Positions 9,074-18,808 of a DNA stretch of 64,000 nt are shown here, one piece after another. The position numbers and the translations under genes are program-made. The notes beneath the pieces were generated by a model. The model searched no databases and was not told the origin of the DNA. It saw only the letters and a program-made list of their open reading frames with translations. This DNA is from Lutibacter oceani (lineage in GTDB: Bacteria; Bacteroidota; Bacteroidia; Flavobacteriales; Flavobacteriaceae), in assembly GCF_003384935.1 (NCBI RefSeq), contig NZ_QTTQ01000010.1, positions 434,001-498,000 on the forward strand, in the 5' to 3' direction. How positions within the stretch are numbered: position 1 is the stretch's first letter; each line of letters opens with the position of its first letter.

Positions 9074-9655
9074 ATGTTAGGCTTAAAACTTCCAACCGAT
9101 CCGCGTTGGGTAAATATTGCAGAAAAAAATATTGACGAAATATTAATTGACCATGCTCATTGTGAGTTAAAAGCAGCATCAACTGCTAATTCGCTAATAA
9201 TGAGTTTCCCAGAGTATTCTGAATTGGTTACAGAAATGGTTTCATTAGTAAAAGAAGAAATGAGCCATTTTAAGTTAGTACATGAAAAACTACTTGCACG
9301 AAACATAAAATTAGGCCAAGACAGAAAGGATTTATACGTAAATAAATTGCTGAAATTCTTTCCAAAAGGTGGTAGCAGAACTACTCAACTAGTACACAGG
9401 TTGTTGTATGCGGCATTAATTGAAGCCAGAAGTTGTGAGCGTTTCAGGCTACTTTCTGAAGGGATTAAAGATCAAGAATTAGCCAAATTTTATAGAGATT
9501 TAATGGTTTCAGAAGCAAATCATTATGTTTTATTTTTGAATTTTGCACGTACTTTTGGAGAACGAAAAGAAGTAGACAAAAAATGGAATGATTTGTTGGA
9601 ATTTGAAGCTGAAATTATGAAGGACTTAGGAACTACAGAAACCATACACGGATAA
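9074..9655 (+). CDS. miaE: tRNA-(ms2io6A37) hydroxylase
   Basis: Ferritin-like di-iron monooxygenase of 193 residues that hydroxylates the isopentenyl group of ms2i6A at tRNA position 37. The two-iron ligands expected of the family are visible: E31 (DHAHCE), E62-x2-H65 (EEMSH), E117 (EARSCER) and E147-x2-H150 (EANH). Length and start (MLGLKLPTDPRW) match MiaE exactly. It lies 2 nt after the antiporter and abuts the next gene at 9656. The link to its neighbours is positional rather than functional. Confidence 0.93.
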   Translation: MLGLKLPTDPRWVNIAEKNIDEILIDHAHCELKAASTANSLIMSFPEYSELVTEMVSLVKEEMSHFKLVHEKLLARNIKLGQDRKDLYVNKLLKFFPKGGSRTTQLVHRLLYAALIEARSCERFRLLSEGIKDQELAKFYRDLMVSEANHYVLFLNFARTFGERKEVDKKWNDLLEFEAEIMKDLGTTETIHG

Positions 9656-10096
9656 ATGTTTAGCAAAGAAGCATCTGCAAAACTCAGAAAAGAATTTTGG
9701 ACAAGTTTTGGGAAATCATTTCCAAGAAAATGGTTATTGTATAATACAAAAATTAAAGATTTCAGTTTTAAATTTGTTGCCGATAAAAAACAAGCATTGG
9801 TTTGTTTAGATATTGAATCTTTTGATAGAACTAAAAATGAATTACTTTTTGATCAACTTTTAGAAGTAAAAAGCAATTTAACAGAAGATTATTTACCCGA
9901 TGTTATATTTGATGAAATTTATCCATTAGATACTGGTAAAATTATTCATAGAGTTTATGTAAAATACAACGGAGCATTTAATATTCATGATAAAAACACT
10001 TGGCAAGGAGCATTTGAGTTTTTTTATGAAGCAATGCATCAATTTGAAGAATTTTACGAAGACTTTGAAGATTTTATAAAACGTGCTATTTATTAA
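9656..10096 (+). CDS. DUF4268 domain protein
   Basis: A 146-residue soluble protein recognised as the short flavobacterial DUF4268 type (start MFSKEASAKLRKEFW, then SFPRKWLLYNTKIK). In other bacteria DUF4268 domains occur in larger nuclease- or restriction-like proteins; this stand-alone version has no assigned activity. There is no signal peptide or membrane segment, and the C-terminus is rich in acidic and aromatic residues. It begins directly after the miaE stop, so translation may be coupled. It converges with the polysaccharide locus 15 nt downstream. Confidence 0.75.
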   Translation: MFSKEASAKLRKEFWTSFGKSFPRKWLLYNTKIKDFSFKFVADKKQALVCLDIESFDRTKNELLFDQLLEVKSNLTEDYLPDVIFDEIYPLDTGKIIHRVYVKYNGAFNIHDKNTWQGAFEFFYEAMHQFEEFYEDFEDFIKRAIY

Positions 10097-10111
10097 ATTT
10101 AACTATTAAAA

Positions 10112-11500
10112 TTACGTCCCTCTATAAAATAACACGGTACTAATTGTTTTAATTATAATTTTAAAATCCAACAATAAATTCCGTTCTTTTATATAATATA
10201 AATCATATCTTAATTTAGTATATTGCTCTTCTTTAGTACTTGCATAAGGATATTCTACTTGTGCCCAGCCTGTTAATCCAGGCTTAATAACATTTCTAAT
10301 GGTATAAAACGGATAGTTTTCGCTTAATTCTGCAACAAATTCCGTTCTTTCAGGTCTGGGACCTATTATACTCATATCTCCTTTTAATATATTTATAAAT
10401 TGAGGTACTTCATCAAGTCTTGTTCTTCTTAAAAACTTACCAAACTTAGTTATTCTTTCATCATCTTTTTGTGCCCAAACCGCACCTGATTTTTCAGCAT
10501 TTTCAACCATTGTTCTCAATTTTACAATCTTAAACAACTTCCCTCCTTTTCCAACTCTTTCCTGGTAATAAAACAATGCTCCTTTATTCCAAATTAAATT
10601 ACCTAAAAATACAAAAGGCAATAAACCAATTAAAAATACTATTCCAATTATGGAACCAATTATATCAAATACCCGGTGAAAAATTAAATAAACCCTATTT
10701 TGCTGGCTTGTACTAAAATTTAAATGATTATAAAAACTCTCATTAAGATGTGTTTCAGGGACTTTCTTTGAAATTGATTCAATAAATTTTTCTGAACTGG
10801 TAATTTTATTACCTCTTTTAAAAAGTGAAATTAGTTGTGGCGTAAACTGGTTGGTAAATTCACTTTTATGAAAGTTATCAACTACAACTTCTGAAATTTG
10901 ACTATTTAAAACAAACTCTTTTAACATTACTTTGTTAGCGTCAAGAAATTTAGCCGGCTGATTTAAAATCTCTTTTGGACTTATATACCCAATAATGTTA
11001 TTATTTGGAGCTTTCGTGTTTATTAAATTAATTAACTTAATTATTTCATTATTATCAGAACCAAGAATTATTATTCTATTAAAAAATATCGGTTTAAAAA
11101 TAAACTGAATATAAGCATACCTCCAAATATAAATTGATACAGTTATTGCTAAAAAAAGATATAAAATTTGCAACCTGTTTTCTGGTAAAATTGGCGTAAC
11201 TACCGGTGTAAAAACATAAAAAAGCGTGGTTGAAAAACCTGTTAAAATTGTACTTCTTAATATTAAATATTTATCGTTTGCAACCTCTAAATTATACATT
11301 TCAAATATTTGCCCAAACAAAAGTACATAAGCACTTAAAATAAACATATAACTATAAACAGTGTTATTTTCAAATTTAAAGTAATGAAAATTAAATAAAA
11401 AAGATACTAAAACCAATCCTCCAATGGTAAACACAATATCAAAAACGCGCAATAACAGCTTTCGTTCAGAAATTGAAAATGGAACATTTTTTTGGGGCAT
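10112..11500 (-). CDS. Polyprenyl-phosphate glycosylphosphotransferase (initiating transferase)
   Basis: WcaJ/WbaP-type enzyme of 462 residues that transfers a sugar-1-phosphate from a nucleotide sugar to undecaprenyl phosphate, the first step of polysaccharide assembly. The N-terminal half has four to five membrane helices and a CoA-binding-like (Rossmann) region around 140-210. The catalytic bacterial sugar transferase domain begins near 275 with one hydrophobic hairpin. It holds KLRTM (327-331), DDERITKFGKFLRRTRLDE (346-364) and the SIIGPRPER motif ending near 385. It is the last gene of the minus-strand locus, 56 nt after the GT2 at 11557. Sugar specificity cannot be read from sequence. 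Confidence 0.93.
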   Translation of the reverse strand: MPQKNVPFSISERKLLLRVFDIVFTIGGLVLVSFLFNFHYFKFENNTVYSYMFILSAYVLLFGQIFEMYNLEVANDKYLILRSTILTGFSTTLFYVFTPVVTPILPENRLQILYLFLAITVSIYIWRYAYIQFIFKPIFFNRIIILGSDNNEIIKLINLINTKAPNNNIIGYISPKEILNQPAKFLDANKVMLKEFVLNSQISEVVVDNFHKSEFTNQFTPQLISLFKRGNKITSSEKFIESISKKVPETHLNESFYNHLNFSTSQQNRVYLIFHRVFDIIGSIIGIVFLIGLLPFVFLGNLIWNKGALFYYQERVGKGGKLFKIVKLRTMVENAEKSGAVWAQKDDERITKFGKFLRRTRLDEVPQFINILKGDMSIIGPRPERTEFVAELSENYPFYTIRNVIKPGLTGWAQVEYPYASTKEEQYTKLRYDLYYIKERNLLLDFKIIIKTISTVLFYRGT

Positions 11501-11556
11501 GATAATTTTTATTTAATAATTTCAAAGATACATACTAGAATTTATAGTACAACCTT

Positions 11557-12306
11557 TTAAAAATAATATTTACGTACACCATAAAACATCCAACTGAAAA
11601 GATAATAAACCGATAACCAAGCAGAAAGTTCAGCAACATTTCTATAAAAATTCCATTGGTGTTTTATTAGGTTGAATTTATTTCTGGAATGTGATTTTTT
11701 TCTAATTCGGTAGATTGCCAATGGCTGTTGAATTCCAATTGCATAGTCAATTTTTTTAAGGTATTTTAACCATAAACCCATATCTTGCCTATAAAGTATT
11801 GTAGGCATATACAGCTTGTCCAGCTTTTCAATATTTATAAAAGCTGTTAAACAACTAATAGAATTAGATTTTAAAATATCAGAATAATTAACTTTTAAAG
11901 GAACAATAAAATCTTTGTATTTTGGTTCTAAAGCCTCATTAAACCTGTGATAAGAAGCAAAAACAAAACCATCAGAATTCATTATATTTTTTTTTGAAAT
12001 TTCAATAAACTCAGGTAACCAAATATCATCGGAGTCTATAAAAGTAAGATATTTACCTTTTGCAATATTAATTCCTTCATTTCTTACAATTGCAGGACCA
12101 ACATTTTCTTTTAATTCAATTAATTTTATTCTAGCATCCTTTTTTTGAAATTCTTTAATAATCGTTACCGAATTATCAGTAGAACAATCATCAACAATTA
12201 TTAATTCCCAATTTTTATAAGTTTGTTTCTGTACACTATGGATTGTTTCTGCAATATACTGCGAAGCATTATAATTTGGCGTTATTATAGAAACTAGTTG
12301 GTTCAT
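11557..12306 (-). CDS. Glycosyltransferase family 2
   Basis: A 249-residue GT-A fold transferase. The nucleotide-binding start is LVSIITPNYNAS, with DDCSTDNS near 39-46 and the metal-binding DSDD at 91-94 in TFIDSDD. It resembles TuaG-like enzymes of surface-polymer loci. No membrane segment is convincing, although the C-terminal 20 residues are aromatic and hydrophobic and may associate with the membrane. The start codon directly follows the stop of the CapK-like gene (12306/12307), which implies a tight operon. Donor and acceptor are unknown. Confidence 0.9.
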   Translation of the reverse strand: MNQLVSIITPNYNASQYIAETIHSVQKQTYKNWELIIVDDCSTDNSVTIIKEFQKKDARIKLIELKENVGPAIVRNEGINIAKGKYLTFIDSDDIWLPEFIEISKKNIMNSDGFVFASYHRFNEALEPKYKDFIVPLKVNYSDILKSNSISCLTAFINIEKLDKLYMPTILYRQDMGLWLKYLKKIDYAIGIQQPLAIYRIRKKSHSRNKFNLIKHQWNFYRNVAELSAWLSVYYLFSWMFYGVRKYYF

Positions 12307-13590
12307 TTATAAAATGTTTGATATAAAACTTTTATGCTTTCCTTCTCTTGTTTTAAACTCAAAATTAGTATTTATTTTAATTTTTAAATCCTTTTTAAAA
12401 TAACGTTCAATTTCGTTTTCTAAAAGCTTTTTATGCTCCATACTTAAATCTTGTTCTATAAAAAAATTGAGTTTACCTTTTATATTTTGCACAATTTGAT
12501 AATTTAAAAACACACCTTGCTTTGCTAAATTTTTAAAAATATAATAAAAATACAAACTTGGATACGTTAATTTTTCTCCATAAACAATAGCTCCTATTCT
12601 ACCTGTAACTTCTTCAATTATTAAATGTTTTAAACCACAGGCGCATTCTTTATTTTCGGGTGCTAATTTCACATAATCTCCTAAACGATAACGAATTACA
12701 GGAAACGATTGCATTTGTAAATTTGTAATAATAATTTCTTCATTTATTTCTTCAACAATTACACCTTCCATATTAATATGCATATTTCCACTTGGGCATT
12801 CAAATGCAATAATACCTGTTTCTGCTGCACCATATTCACTTATCATTTTTTGTCCAAAAGCCTTTTTAATTTCATCTTGATAACGCTCATAAATTTTTTC
12901 TGAAGTGCCTTTAACCATTTTTAAATTTAATGGTTTATTAAAATGTTGCCTATTTATTTTTTTTGCAGTTTCATAAATAGCAGAAGAATATCCGTGTACA
13001 TATACTGAATCATGAAGTTTGTTTGAAAATAACTTTAATTGTTTATCATTAAAGTTAAATATTCTAAACCTGTTTTGTAAGACATCTAAACCCCTTGTTT
13101 TCAATTTTTCTTTACTTGAAAAATTATAACCCCAAAAATAACCGTTTTTATCCCAAGGGTTTACTTTGTACCAAGAATACCCTCTAAACATGGAGGCTCT
13201 ATTAAATGAATCTGAAAACTCATCCTTTAAAAAATTTAAAGCTTGTCCCGTGGTTCCTGAAGTACTTGCTTTAAAAAACTTTGTAGCTTTTAATGTAACC
13301 TGAATATCTTTATTTTTTGTAATTAAATCTTCTTTTGAAATAATTGGAATCTTCTTTAAATCGGCTAACGAATTAATATCTGAAGGAGATAGTCCATTTT
13401 CTTCAAACAAGTTTCTGTAAAATTTCGAATTATTATAAGCAACTGAAACGAGTTCCTTCAGTTTTAATAATTGATAATTTTCAAGTTCTTTTAAAGTCCA
13501 AGATTCAGATTTTTTTAAGAAACTAAACCAATTATTTAAAGATGGATTTCTTAATTTCTGACCGAGTTTAAAAATTACTTTTTTAAGCAT
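12307..13590 (-). CDS. CapK/PaaK-like AMP-binding (phenylacetate-CoA-ligase family) protein
   Basis: About 427 residues. I chose the ATG at 13590 because it overlaps the upstream GT4 stop by 8 nt (ATGCTTAA); an upstream in-frame ATG at 13635 would overlap much further. Adenylate-forming motifs STSGTTG (about 109-115) and EYGAAETG (about 252-259) are present. A CACG pair follows near 335, a frequent feature of PaaK/CapK homologues. CapK-like proteins recur in capsule and exopolysaccharide loci, where their reaction is not well established. Possible roles are acyl activation for an acyltransferase or attachment of an organic acid or amino acid to the polymer. Confidence 0.82.
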   Translation of the reverse strand: MLKKVIFKLGQKLRNPSLNNWFSFLKKSESWTLKELENYQLLKLKELVSVAYNNSKFYRNLFEENGLSPSDINSLADLKKIPIISKEDLITKNKDIQVTLKATKFFKASTSGTTGQALNFLKDEFSDSFNRASMFRGYSWYKVNPWDKNGYFWGYNFSSKEKLKTRGLDVLQNRFRIFNFNDKQLKLFSNKLHDSVYVHGYSSAIYETAKKINRQHFNKPLNLKMVKGTSEKIYERYQDEIKKAFGQKMISEYGAAETGIIAFECPSGNMHINMEGVIVEEINEEIIITNLQMQSFPVIRYRLGDYVKLAPENKECACGLKHLIIEEVTGRIGAIVYGEKLTYPSLYFYYIFKNLAKQGVFLNYQIVQNIKGKLNFFIEQDLSMEHKKLLENEIERYFKKDLKIKINTNFEFKTREGKHKSFISNIL

Positions 13591-14593
13591 TTTCCAATAA
13601 TTTTCTCCATTCTTCTTTAACAACAACGCTATCAAAATTAGCTACTTTTTGCCTTGCATTGTTTGCAATATTAACCGCTTTAATTGGATTTTCAATTAAA
13701 TTAATAATTGCATTCGCCATTTCAGTTTCATTATTTTTTTCAACTAAAATACCATCAATCTTAGCATCAATTAAATAAGAGATTCCTCCAACATTTGTTG
13801 AAATTACAGGTAAACCCAATGCCATAGCTTCAATTACACTAACGGGTGTATTATCAATATTTGTAGTATTTATAAACACATCAAATTCCTCCGATTTTTT
13901 AATCCATTTTTTTTTATCAAGTAAGCCTGTAAACTCTATAGAATTCTGTACTCCTAATTCTTTTGCCAACATTTTTGCGTTTGTTAAAGAACCATCCTTA
14001 TCGGGTCCAACCATACATAAACTTGCATTTGGATACGTTTCTTTAAGCAAAGCTACTACTTTAATTGCCATTTGCGGGTTGTATATTTCATCAAAAGCAC
14101 GTACCCATAATAATTTAGGACTTATAGTTTTACGTAATTTAAAAGGATAATTTTTAAGTTCAATTCCATTTGGAATAAATACCGTTTTAAAACCATTGCT
14201 TTTAAAATGTTGCAACAAATAATTTGAAGGAGCTACACTTAACTCAGCATTTTTAAATATTAATTCTGATAAATACAAACTATTTTTCAATCTTATTGGT
14301 AAATTTCCACCATGTAAAATTGGTAGGTATTTTAAATTAAATAATCTGGCTAATTGTGATACTACCAATGCATAATAAAAATTTGAAGTACTGTACGTAT
14401 CAATTAAAAGAAAACTTGCTTTCCTGTATTTAAAAACACCTAAACACATTGCTAACAAACGAAGTAACTTATTTTTTTTATTTGAATATATGTTTACCTC
14501 AAAACCAATTTCTTGCAACAATGTTGAGAGTAACACAATTGTAGTTGGATTCTTTGCATCTAAATTATTTCCTATGTATAGTATTTTTTTCAA
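13583..14593 (-). CDS. Glycosyltransferase family 4
   Basis: A 336-residue GT-B enzyme. The N-terminal acceptor domain contains LHGGNLP (93-99). The C-terminal donor domain carries TPVSVIEAMALGLPVISTN (249-267), the EX7E-type region of retaining GT4 enzymes. It is probably cytoplasmic, at the membrane face. It ends by overlapping the start of the CapK-like gene (8 nt) and begins 17 nt after the O-antigen ligase-like gene, so it belongs to the same operon. It contains an A9 run in the coding strand near 13912, which does not disrupt the frame. Confidence 0.9.
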   Translation of the reverse strand: MKKILYIGNNLDAKNPTTIVLLSTLLQEIGFEVNIYSNKKNKLLRLLAMCLGVFKYRKASFLLIDTYSTSNFYYALVVSQLARLFNLKYLPILHGGNLPIRLKNSLYLSELIFKNAELSVAPSNYLLQHFKSNGFKTVFIPNGIELKNYPFKLRKTISPKLLWVRAFDEIYNPQMAIKVVALLKETYPNASLCMVGPDKDGSLTNAKMLAKELGVQNSIEFTGLLDKKKWIKKSEEFDVFINTTNIDNTPVSVIEAMALGLPVISTNVGGISYLIDAKIDGILVEKNNETEMANAIINLIENPIKAVNIANNARQKVANFDSVVVKEEWRKLLENA

Positions 14594-14610
14594 ATTAATA
14601 TCCAGCTCAA

Positions 14611-15954
14611 TTATTCCGTTAATGTTTCCTTTTTATTAAAACTTATAATTGTAACACTTAAACCATAAATAAATGCAGGAAAAGCAATCCGCATTGCGGA
14701 GTGGTTAATGGTTAAAAACCAAAACATTAAAAACGCAGCTAAAAAAGCACGCGCTAAGTAAGGTTGTTTTAAAATATGACCAACTGGAATTACTAATAAC
14801 AAAATCAATACAACCAATCCAATCATTCCATGTTCACTTAACAATCTACTAACCTCATTATGGGAGGCTGCTAAAGTATCAGTTTCTTCAAAACGCTCAT
14901 ATTTAGATCCTCCTACACCAATTCCAAAAAAAGGGTGTTCATAAAAATTTTCCAATTCACTCTTAAATAAATCAATTCTACCAGTACTAAAATCGTCTTT
15001 TACTATTCCCGCCGCATTTCTATTCGTATACCTATTAATTAACATTCCTCCTGTTAACTCAGCAGTATATAGCAATAATGCTGTTCCAACTAACAAAATA
15101 ATACCCGTATATTTAAATAATTGCTGTATTTTATCTTTTCTGGCTAGTATATAAAAAAATAGAAAAATGCTTAACGCAAAAAAAGCAGTTACCATGCCTC
15201 CTCTTGAAAATGTAATTAGCCCTCTGTAAATAAAGTATATAAATAAAAATACATCCAATACATAAAACGGAAAAATACGTTTTCTAAAAAACAAAAGACT
15301 CACAATAATAAAACTTCCCATGCCAATAATTGTTGCTACCTGATTGGGACCATAGCCCCCAGATGTTGCAAAATTGGCATTACTGCTAAACCTTATATTA
15401 TTAAAATCTGGTGTTTTAAGGTATAGGAGAATTACGATAGATATTATTGGTAATAACATATAAAACAACATATTTAATAATGTTGAAATAGATAATTCTC
15501 TTTTGTAAAAATACAATGCAGAAACGCATAACAATATAGGGCCGCTTAAATTAAATGCAATTGCTTTGCGTATAGATGCGTTAAAAGGTATATCGGTAAA
15601 AGCAATGCCTATTAATAATAATAAAATTATTATTAAATAGGATATGGAAACATGATGTCTTTTTTTTTCAAAATACAATCCCAATGCTAAAAATAATAAG
15701 ACTGAATATTTTGGTAATTCATATAAAAAAGTACCTCCAGACATCCTGTACAATACCTCTGAACCAACAATATATGCACTCCAATAAATTGCCTGGTTGT
15801 TATCATTTTTTGACTTTATAATGAATATAACTCCGAAAATAACAATTGCCAACGACACTATTTTTGATACAAAACCAAACAGACTTAATGCGCCCAATAC
15901 TAAATGCAGCAGCACTAAAATAAATTCGAAATTAAATCTTTTATTGTATTCCAA
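14611..15954 (-). CDS. O-antigen ligase/polymerase family membrane protein (Wzy_C)
   Basis: A 447-residue polytopic protein with at least ten hydrophobic helices and one large periplasmic loop. The loop has the Wzy_C/WaaL signature around 335-375: GIGVGGSKYERFE, then ASHNEVSRLLSEHG with the conserved histidine. The family includes both WaaL O-antigen ligases and Wzy polymerases. Because this locus also encodes a Wzm/Wzt ABC exporter, which moves a finished polymer, a ligase role is the simpler reading, but sequence alone does not decide. It starts 78 nt downstream of the GT4 at 16033 in the transcription direction. Confidence 0.85.
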   Translation of the reverse strand: MEYNKRFNFEFILVLLHLVLGALSLFGFVSKIVSLAIVIFGVIFIIKSKNDNNQAIYWSAYIVGSEVLYRMSGGTFLYELPKYSVLLFLALGLYFEKKRHHVSISYLIIILLLLIGIAFTDIPFNASIRKAIAFNLSGPILLCVSALYFYKRELSISTLLNMLFYMLLPIISIVILLYLKTPDFNNIRFSSNANFATSGGYGPNQVATIIGMGSFIIVSLLFFRKRIFPFYVLDVFLFIYFIYRGLITFSRGGMVTAFFALSIFLFFYILARKDKIQQLFKYTGIILLVGTALLLYTAELTGGMLINRYTNRNAAGIVKDDFSTGRIDLFKSELENFYEHPFFGIGVGGSKYERFEETDTLAASHNEVSRLLSEHGMIGLVVLILLLVIPVGHILKQPYLARAFLAAFLMFWFLTINHSAMRIAFPAFIYGLSVTIISFNKKETLTE

Positions 15955-16032
15955 GGGTTTGTTATATTAATTCTGTAACTAAAACAATACATCACAAATT
16001 CAAATTTACTGAAATAAGTTTTTATGAAACGT

Positions 16033-17154
16033 TTAACAAACTATTTCTTTTTGAATCCTTTTTAAATAATAGTTAAAAGTGAATTTTTCAGCCATTTTAT
16101 AATTAATATCAATGTATTTTATAAAATCAACATTTGAAAGTAATAAACTTTGTTGTATTACATTCCTTAAATTTTCTTCAATTAAAGGTTTAATCAAGTA
16201 TCCATTGTAGTTATTTTGAACGTATTGATTGATACAGGAAACCTCTGAAACAATAGGAACACAACCAAAATTCATTGCTTCCCCAATTACTTTTGGAAAA
16301 CCTTCGCTTTTTGAAGGCAACACAATAAAATGACACTTTTTATAAATTTCTACAATACTTTCTTTTGACGAATACCCATGAAAAACAATAGTATTGGTTG
16401 CTTTTTTTGCTTCAACTTCCAATCGATTTCTTAAAACTCCATCTCCAACAATGTGTAAGGTTCCTAAATTATTAGCATTTAATTTCGAAAAAACATTAAC
16501 TAGCATTTCAATACCTTTATTGGCATTTAAACCACCTATAAAACAAAAATTAATTTTATCTTCTAATACTTTTTTAGCTATTATTTCTGCCCCAATAACT
16601 CTATCATTAGAATCTAAACAAGGATTTTCAAAAGAAATTATGTTTTTTGGTTGATTTTGCCAATTTCCATTAACTGTAATAGTGGTTTTTGGTGAAATTT
16701 TATGTTGAAGCCACCATCGTTGTAATTTATTTCCCAAAGGCAATTCTTTGGCTACCCAATTACCCGCATATTTAACCCAATATGGTTTTTTATTAAAATA
16801 TTTTAAATATGGAAGTATATACAATCCAATCCCCGTTGGAGCTCTAAATTGAATAATAGTTGCTTCGTTACAATACTTTTTAACAATGGCTAAATTATGA
16901 GGCGCATATAAAAAGATGTTCAATTTCATAAATCCTTTTCCTCCAGATGGCTTTAGTGGAACGTATGTAACATTATTTTGATACCGAATTGCACTTTTTG
17001 GAGCGGTTTCCTTGTGTAAAGGTGCTAAATGGATTACCTCTTCAAAAAGTGTAGCCAAATAATTGAGTTCTCTAACAGTAGATCCTAACCCAACAATTTC
17101 ATTATTTTTTAGAGAGTAATGTTCTGTATGTGAAATAATTAATAGCTTATTCAA
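16033..17154 (-). CDS. Glycosyltransferase family 4
   Basis: A 373-residue GT-B transferase. The donor domain holds SKSEGFPKVIGEAMNFGC (281-298), with the EX7E pair E284/E292, and FIGGLNANKG (205-214) at the start of the second Rossmann fold. The N-terminal domain is unusual for GT4 in lacking a clear GG loop but keeps TVRELNYLA near 26-34. Its start overlaps the stop of the upstream GT4 (17147) by 8 nt, so the two are translationally coupled. Specificity unknown. Confidence 0.88.
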   Translation of the reverse strand: MNKLLIISHTEHYSLKNNEIVGLGSTVRELNYLATLFEEVIHLAPLHKETAPKSAIRYQNNVTYVPLKPSGGKGFMKLNIFLYAPHNLAIVKKYCNEATIIQFRAPTGIGLYILPYLKYFNKKPYWVKYAGNWVAKELPLGNKLQRWWLQHKISPKTTITVNGNWQNQPKNIISFENPCLDSNDRVIGAEIIAKKVLEDKINFCFIGGLNANKGIEMLVNVFSKLNANNLGTLHIVGDGVLRNRLEVEAKKATNTIVFHGYSSKESIVEIYKKCHFIVLPSKSEGFPKVIGEAMNFGCVPIVSEVSCINQYVQNNYNGYLIKPLIEENLRNVIQQSLLLSNVDFIKYIDINYKMAEKFTFNYYLKRIQKEIVC

Positions 17155-18247
17155 AGGTGTTTAAATATTTTTTAATAATAATTTTCCAGTCAAATTGCTT
17201 TGACCATTCTTTCGCATTGTTTGAATAATTAGTATAGTCCTTTAAAATAGTATTAATGGCTTCAAGAAAAGCATTTGCATCTATAGGATTGATCAATTTA
17301 CCAGAACAATTATTTTTTATTGCATCAGCTATACCACTATTTCCAGAGCCAATAGCTGGTAAACCCATAAAATTTGCCTCAATTACAGCAATTCCAAAGC
17401 CTTCAACATCTCCGGTATTGGTTTTATTACTCAGCATCACAAATATATCACTTTCTTTCAATAGTTGATGCTTCCTTTCCCCTGTAACTTCACCATGAAA
17501 AATTATGGAATTGTGAACTCCAAGTTTAAAAGCAACTTCTTTAAACATTTCTTTCATTGTTGGAATCCCCACGATATGATACTGTATTTTTGGGTATTTC
17601 TCTTTTAATAAAGGCAATGCCTTTATTACATTTAACTGCCCTTTTCTATCAGTTACATTTCCAACTGTAATTAGAATCGGGTAATTAGCATCTCTATTAA
17701 TTTTCGGTTCACTTAATTTTGCTGTTTTAAAAGTTTTAAAACCGTTAGGTATTACCTCAATATTTTTCAATTTTAATGAAAAAACCAGGGATTTAGTATA
17801 TTTTGAAACAGCAATTATTTTATTAAATTTTGGAAGCGATTTATTGATTAATATTTTGGGAATTCCTTTTAAGTTTAATTCAGTTCCATGAATAACAGCA
17901 TTTTTTTTAGACAGGCTTAAAAAAGGATCTAAACCAACCATCCATAACGAAAATTTACCTGAGGCAATTACCAAATCTCTTTTAGTAACCAAACTTCTAT
18001 ATTTTAATATCCGCTGTATATAGGTAAACCAGCTAATTTTGTTGGGTATAATTCTTACAACCTTAAAAAGTAATGTAGCATCAAATTGTTGTTCTTCTGC
18101 TCCATCTTTAGAACGCAGGTCAGCTAATACTGTAACCTTATAACCTTTTAATTGTAACTGTGTAGCTAAATTATAGGCGTGATTTCCTATCCCTCCAGGT
18201 TGTGGGGGGAATTCTGAGGTTACTAGTAGCATTTTTTTAGAGTTCAT
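17147..18247 (-). CDS. Glycosyltransferase family 4
   Basis: A 366-residue GT4 enzyme of canonical form. The acceptor-domain loop FPPQPGGIGNHAYNL begins near residue 13. HGTE is at 120-123 and VIPNGF near 165. The donor EX7E is in VEGFGIAVIEANFMGLP (281-297, E282/E290). TVGNVTDRKGQ (194-204) marks the start of the C-terminal domain. It is cytoplasmic and probably membrane-associated. It is 10 nt from the acyltransferase at 18258 and overlaps the next GT4 by 8 nt. It closely resembles PimB/WcaI-like transferases, but the donor sugar cannot be assigned. Confidence 0.9.
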   Translation of the reverse strand: MNSKKMLLVTSEFPPQPGGIGNHAYNLATQLQLKGYKVTVLADLRSKDGAEEQQFDATLLFKVVRIIPNKISWFTYIQRILKYRSLVTKRDLVIASGKFSLWMVGLDPFLSLSKKNAVIHGTELNLKGIPKILINKSLPKFNKIIAVSKYTKSLVFSLKLKNIEVIPNGFKTFKTAKLSEPKINRDANYPILITVGNVTDRKGQLNVIKALPLLKEKYPKIQYHIVGIPTMKEMFKEVAFKLGVHNSIIFHGEVTGERKHQLLKESDIFVMLSNKTNTGDVEGFGIAVIEANFMGLPAIGSGNSGIADAIKNNCSGKLINPIDANAFLEAINTILKDYTNYSNNAKEWSKQFDWKIIIKKYLNTFE

Positions 18248-18257
18248 TAATTAAATT

Positions 18258-18782
18258 TTAAACCTCTTTTGCTGGAATTCCAACTAAAATACTGTTTTTT
18301 TGAAGGCAATTATTTATAACACAGGCAGAAGCACCAATAGTAATGTTATCACTTAAAATTAAAGGACCTATTAAAGTTGCATTGCCCCCAAACGTACAAT
18401 GATCACCAATTATAAAAGAATCTTTTTCACAGTTTTTTTTTGTACCGATTAAATTACCTCCTGTTAAAGTCAAATTTTCCCCTATACTCACTTGACCTGA
18501 AATTACAATTCCTAATGAAGGATGTAAAATTAATAATCCTCCTTTAATATTTGCTTTATAATGGATATCAATATTTGAATATGCTTGAAAAAGATAAAAT
18601 AGAGGCAAAAATGGTATTCTCAAAATTCCATAAAAATTATTGAAAATTAAAAATAAACTTCTTTCAAATCTGTATAAAAATATTCCAACAAAAATTCTAC
18701 TTAACCAAATATGAATAATTCTAATTTTTCTCTTACCCAGCAGCCTATTTATATCGGAAATAAAATATTTAAATTGTGTCAT
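18258..18782 (-). CDS. Serine-acetyltransferase-like left-handed beta-helix acyltransferase
   Basis: A 174-residue protein. An N-terminal helical region (1-70) is followed by hexapeptide repeats from about residue 75: HPSLGIVISGQVSIGENLTL, then FIIGDHCTFGGNATLIGP and DNITIGASACVINNC. This is the LbH_SAT type, like WcaB/CysE. In a polysaccharide locus it probably O- or N-acetylates a sugar precursor with acetyl-CoA. It is shorter than true CysE and lacks its full N-terminal domain, so a cysteine-biosynthesis role is unlikely. It lies between a GT2 (26 nt) and a GT4 (10 nt). Confidence 0.85.
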   Translation of the reverse strand: MTQFKYFISDINRLLGKRKIRIIHIWLSRIFVGIFLYRFERSLFLIFNNFYGILRIPFLPLFYLFQAYSNIDIHYKANIKGGLLILHPSLGIVISGQVSIGENLTLTGGNLIGTKKNCEKDSFIIGDHCTFGGNATLIGPLILSDNITIGASACVINNCLQKNSILVGIPAKEV

Positions 18783-18808
18783 TCTAAAATATTTTTTTAT
18801 AATGCAAA

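Noticed and set aside
12307-13635. Longer CapK-like protein starting at 13635
   Set aside because: It would overlap the upstream GT4 by more than 50 nt and add residues absent from the family. The ATG at 13590 forms a normal 8-nt overlap.
14611-15954. Firm assignment as a Wzy polymerase
   Set aside because: Sequence supports only the Wzy_C/WaaL family. The Wzm/Wzt exporter makes a ligase at least as likely.
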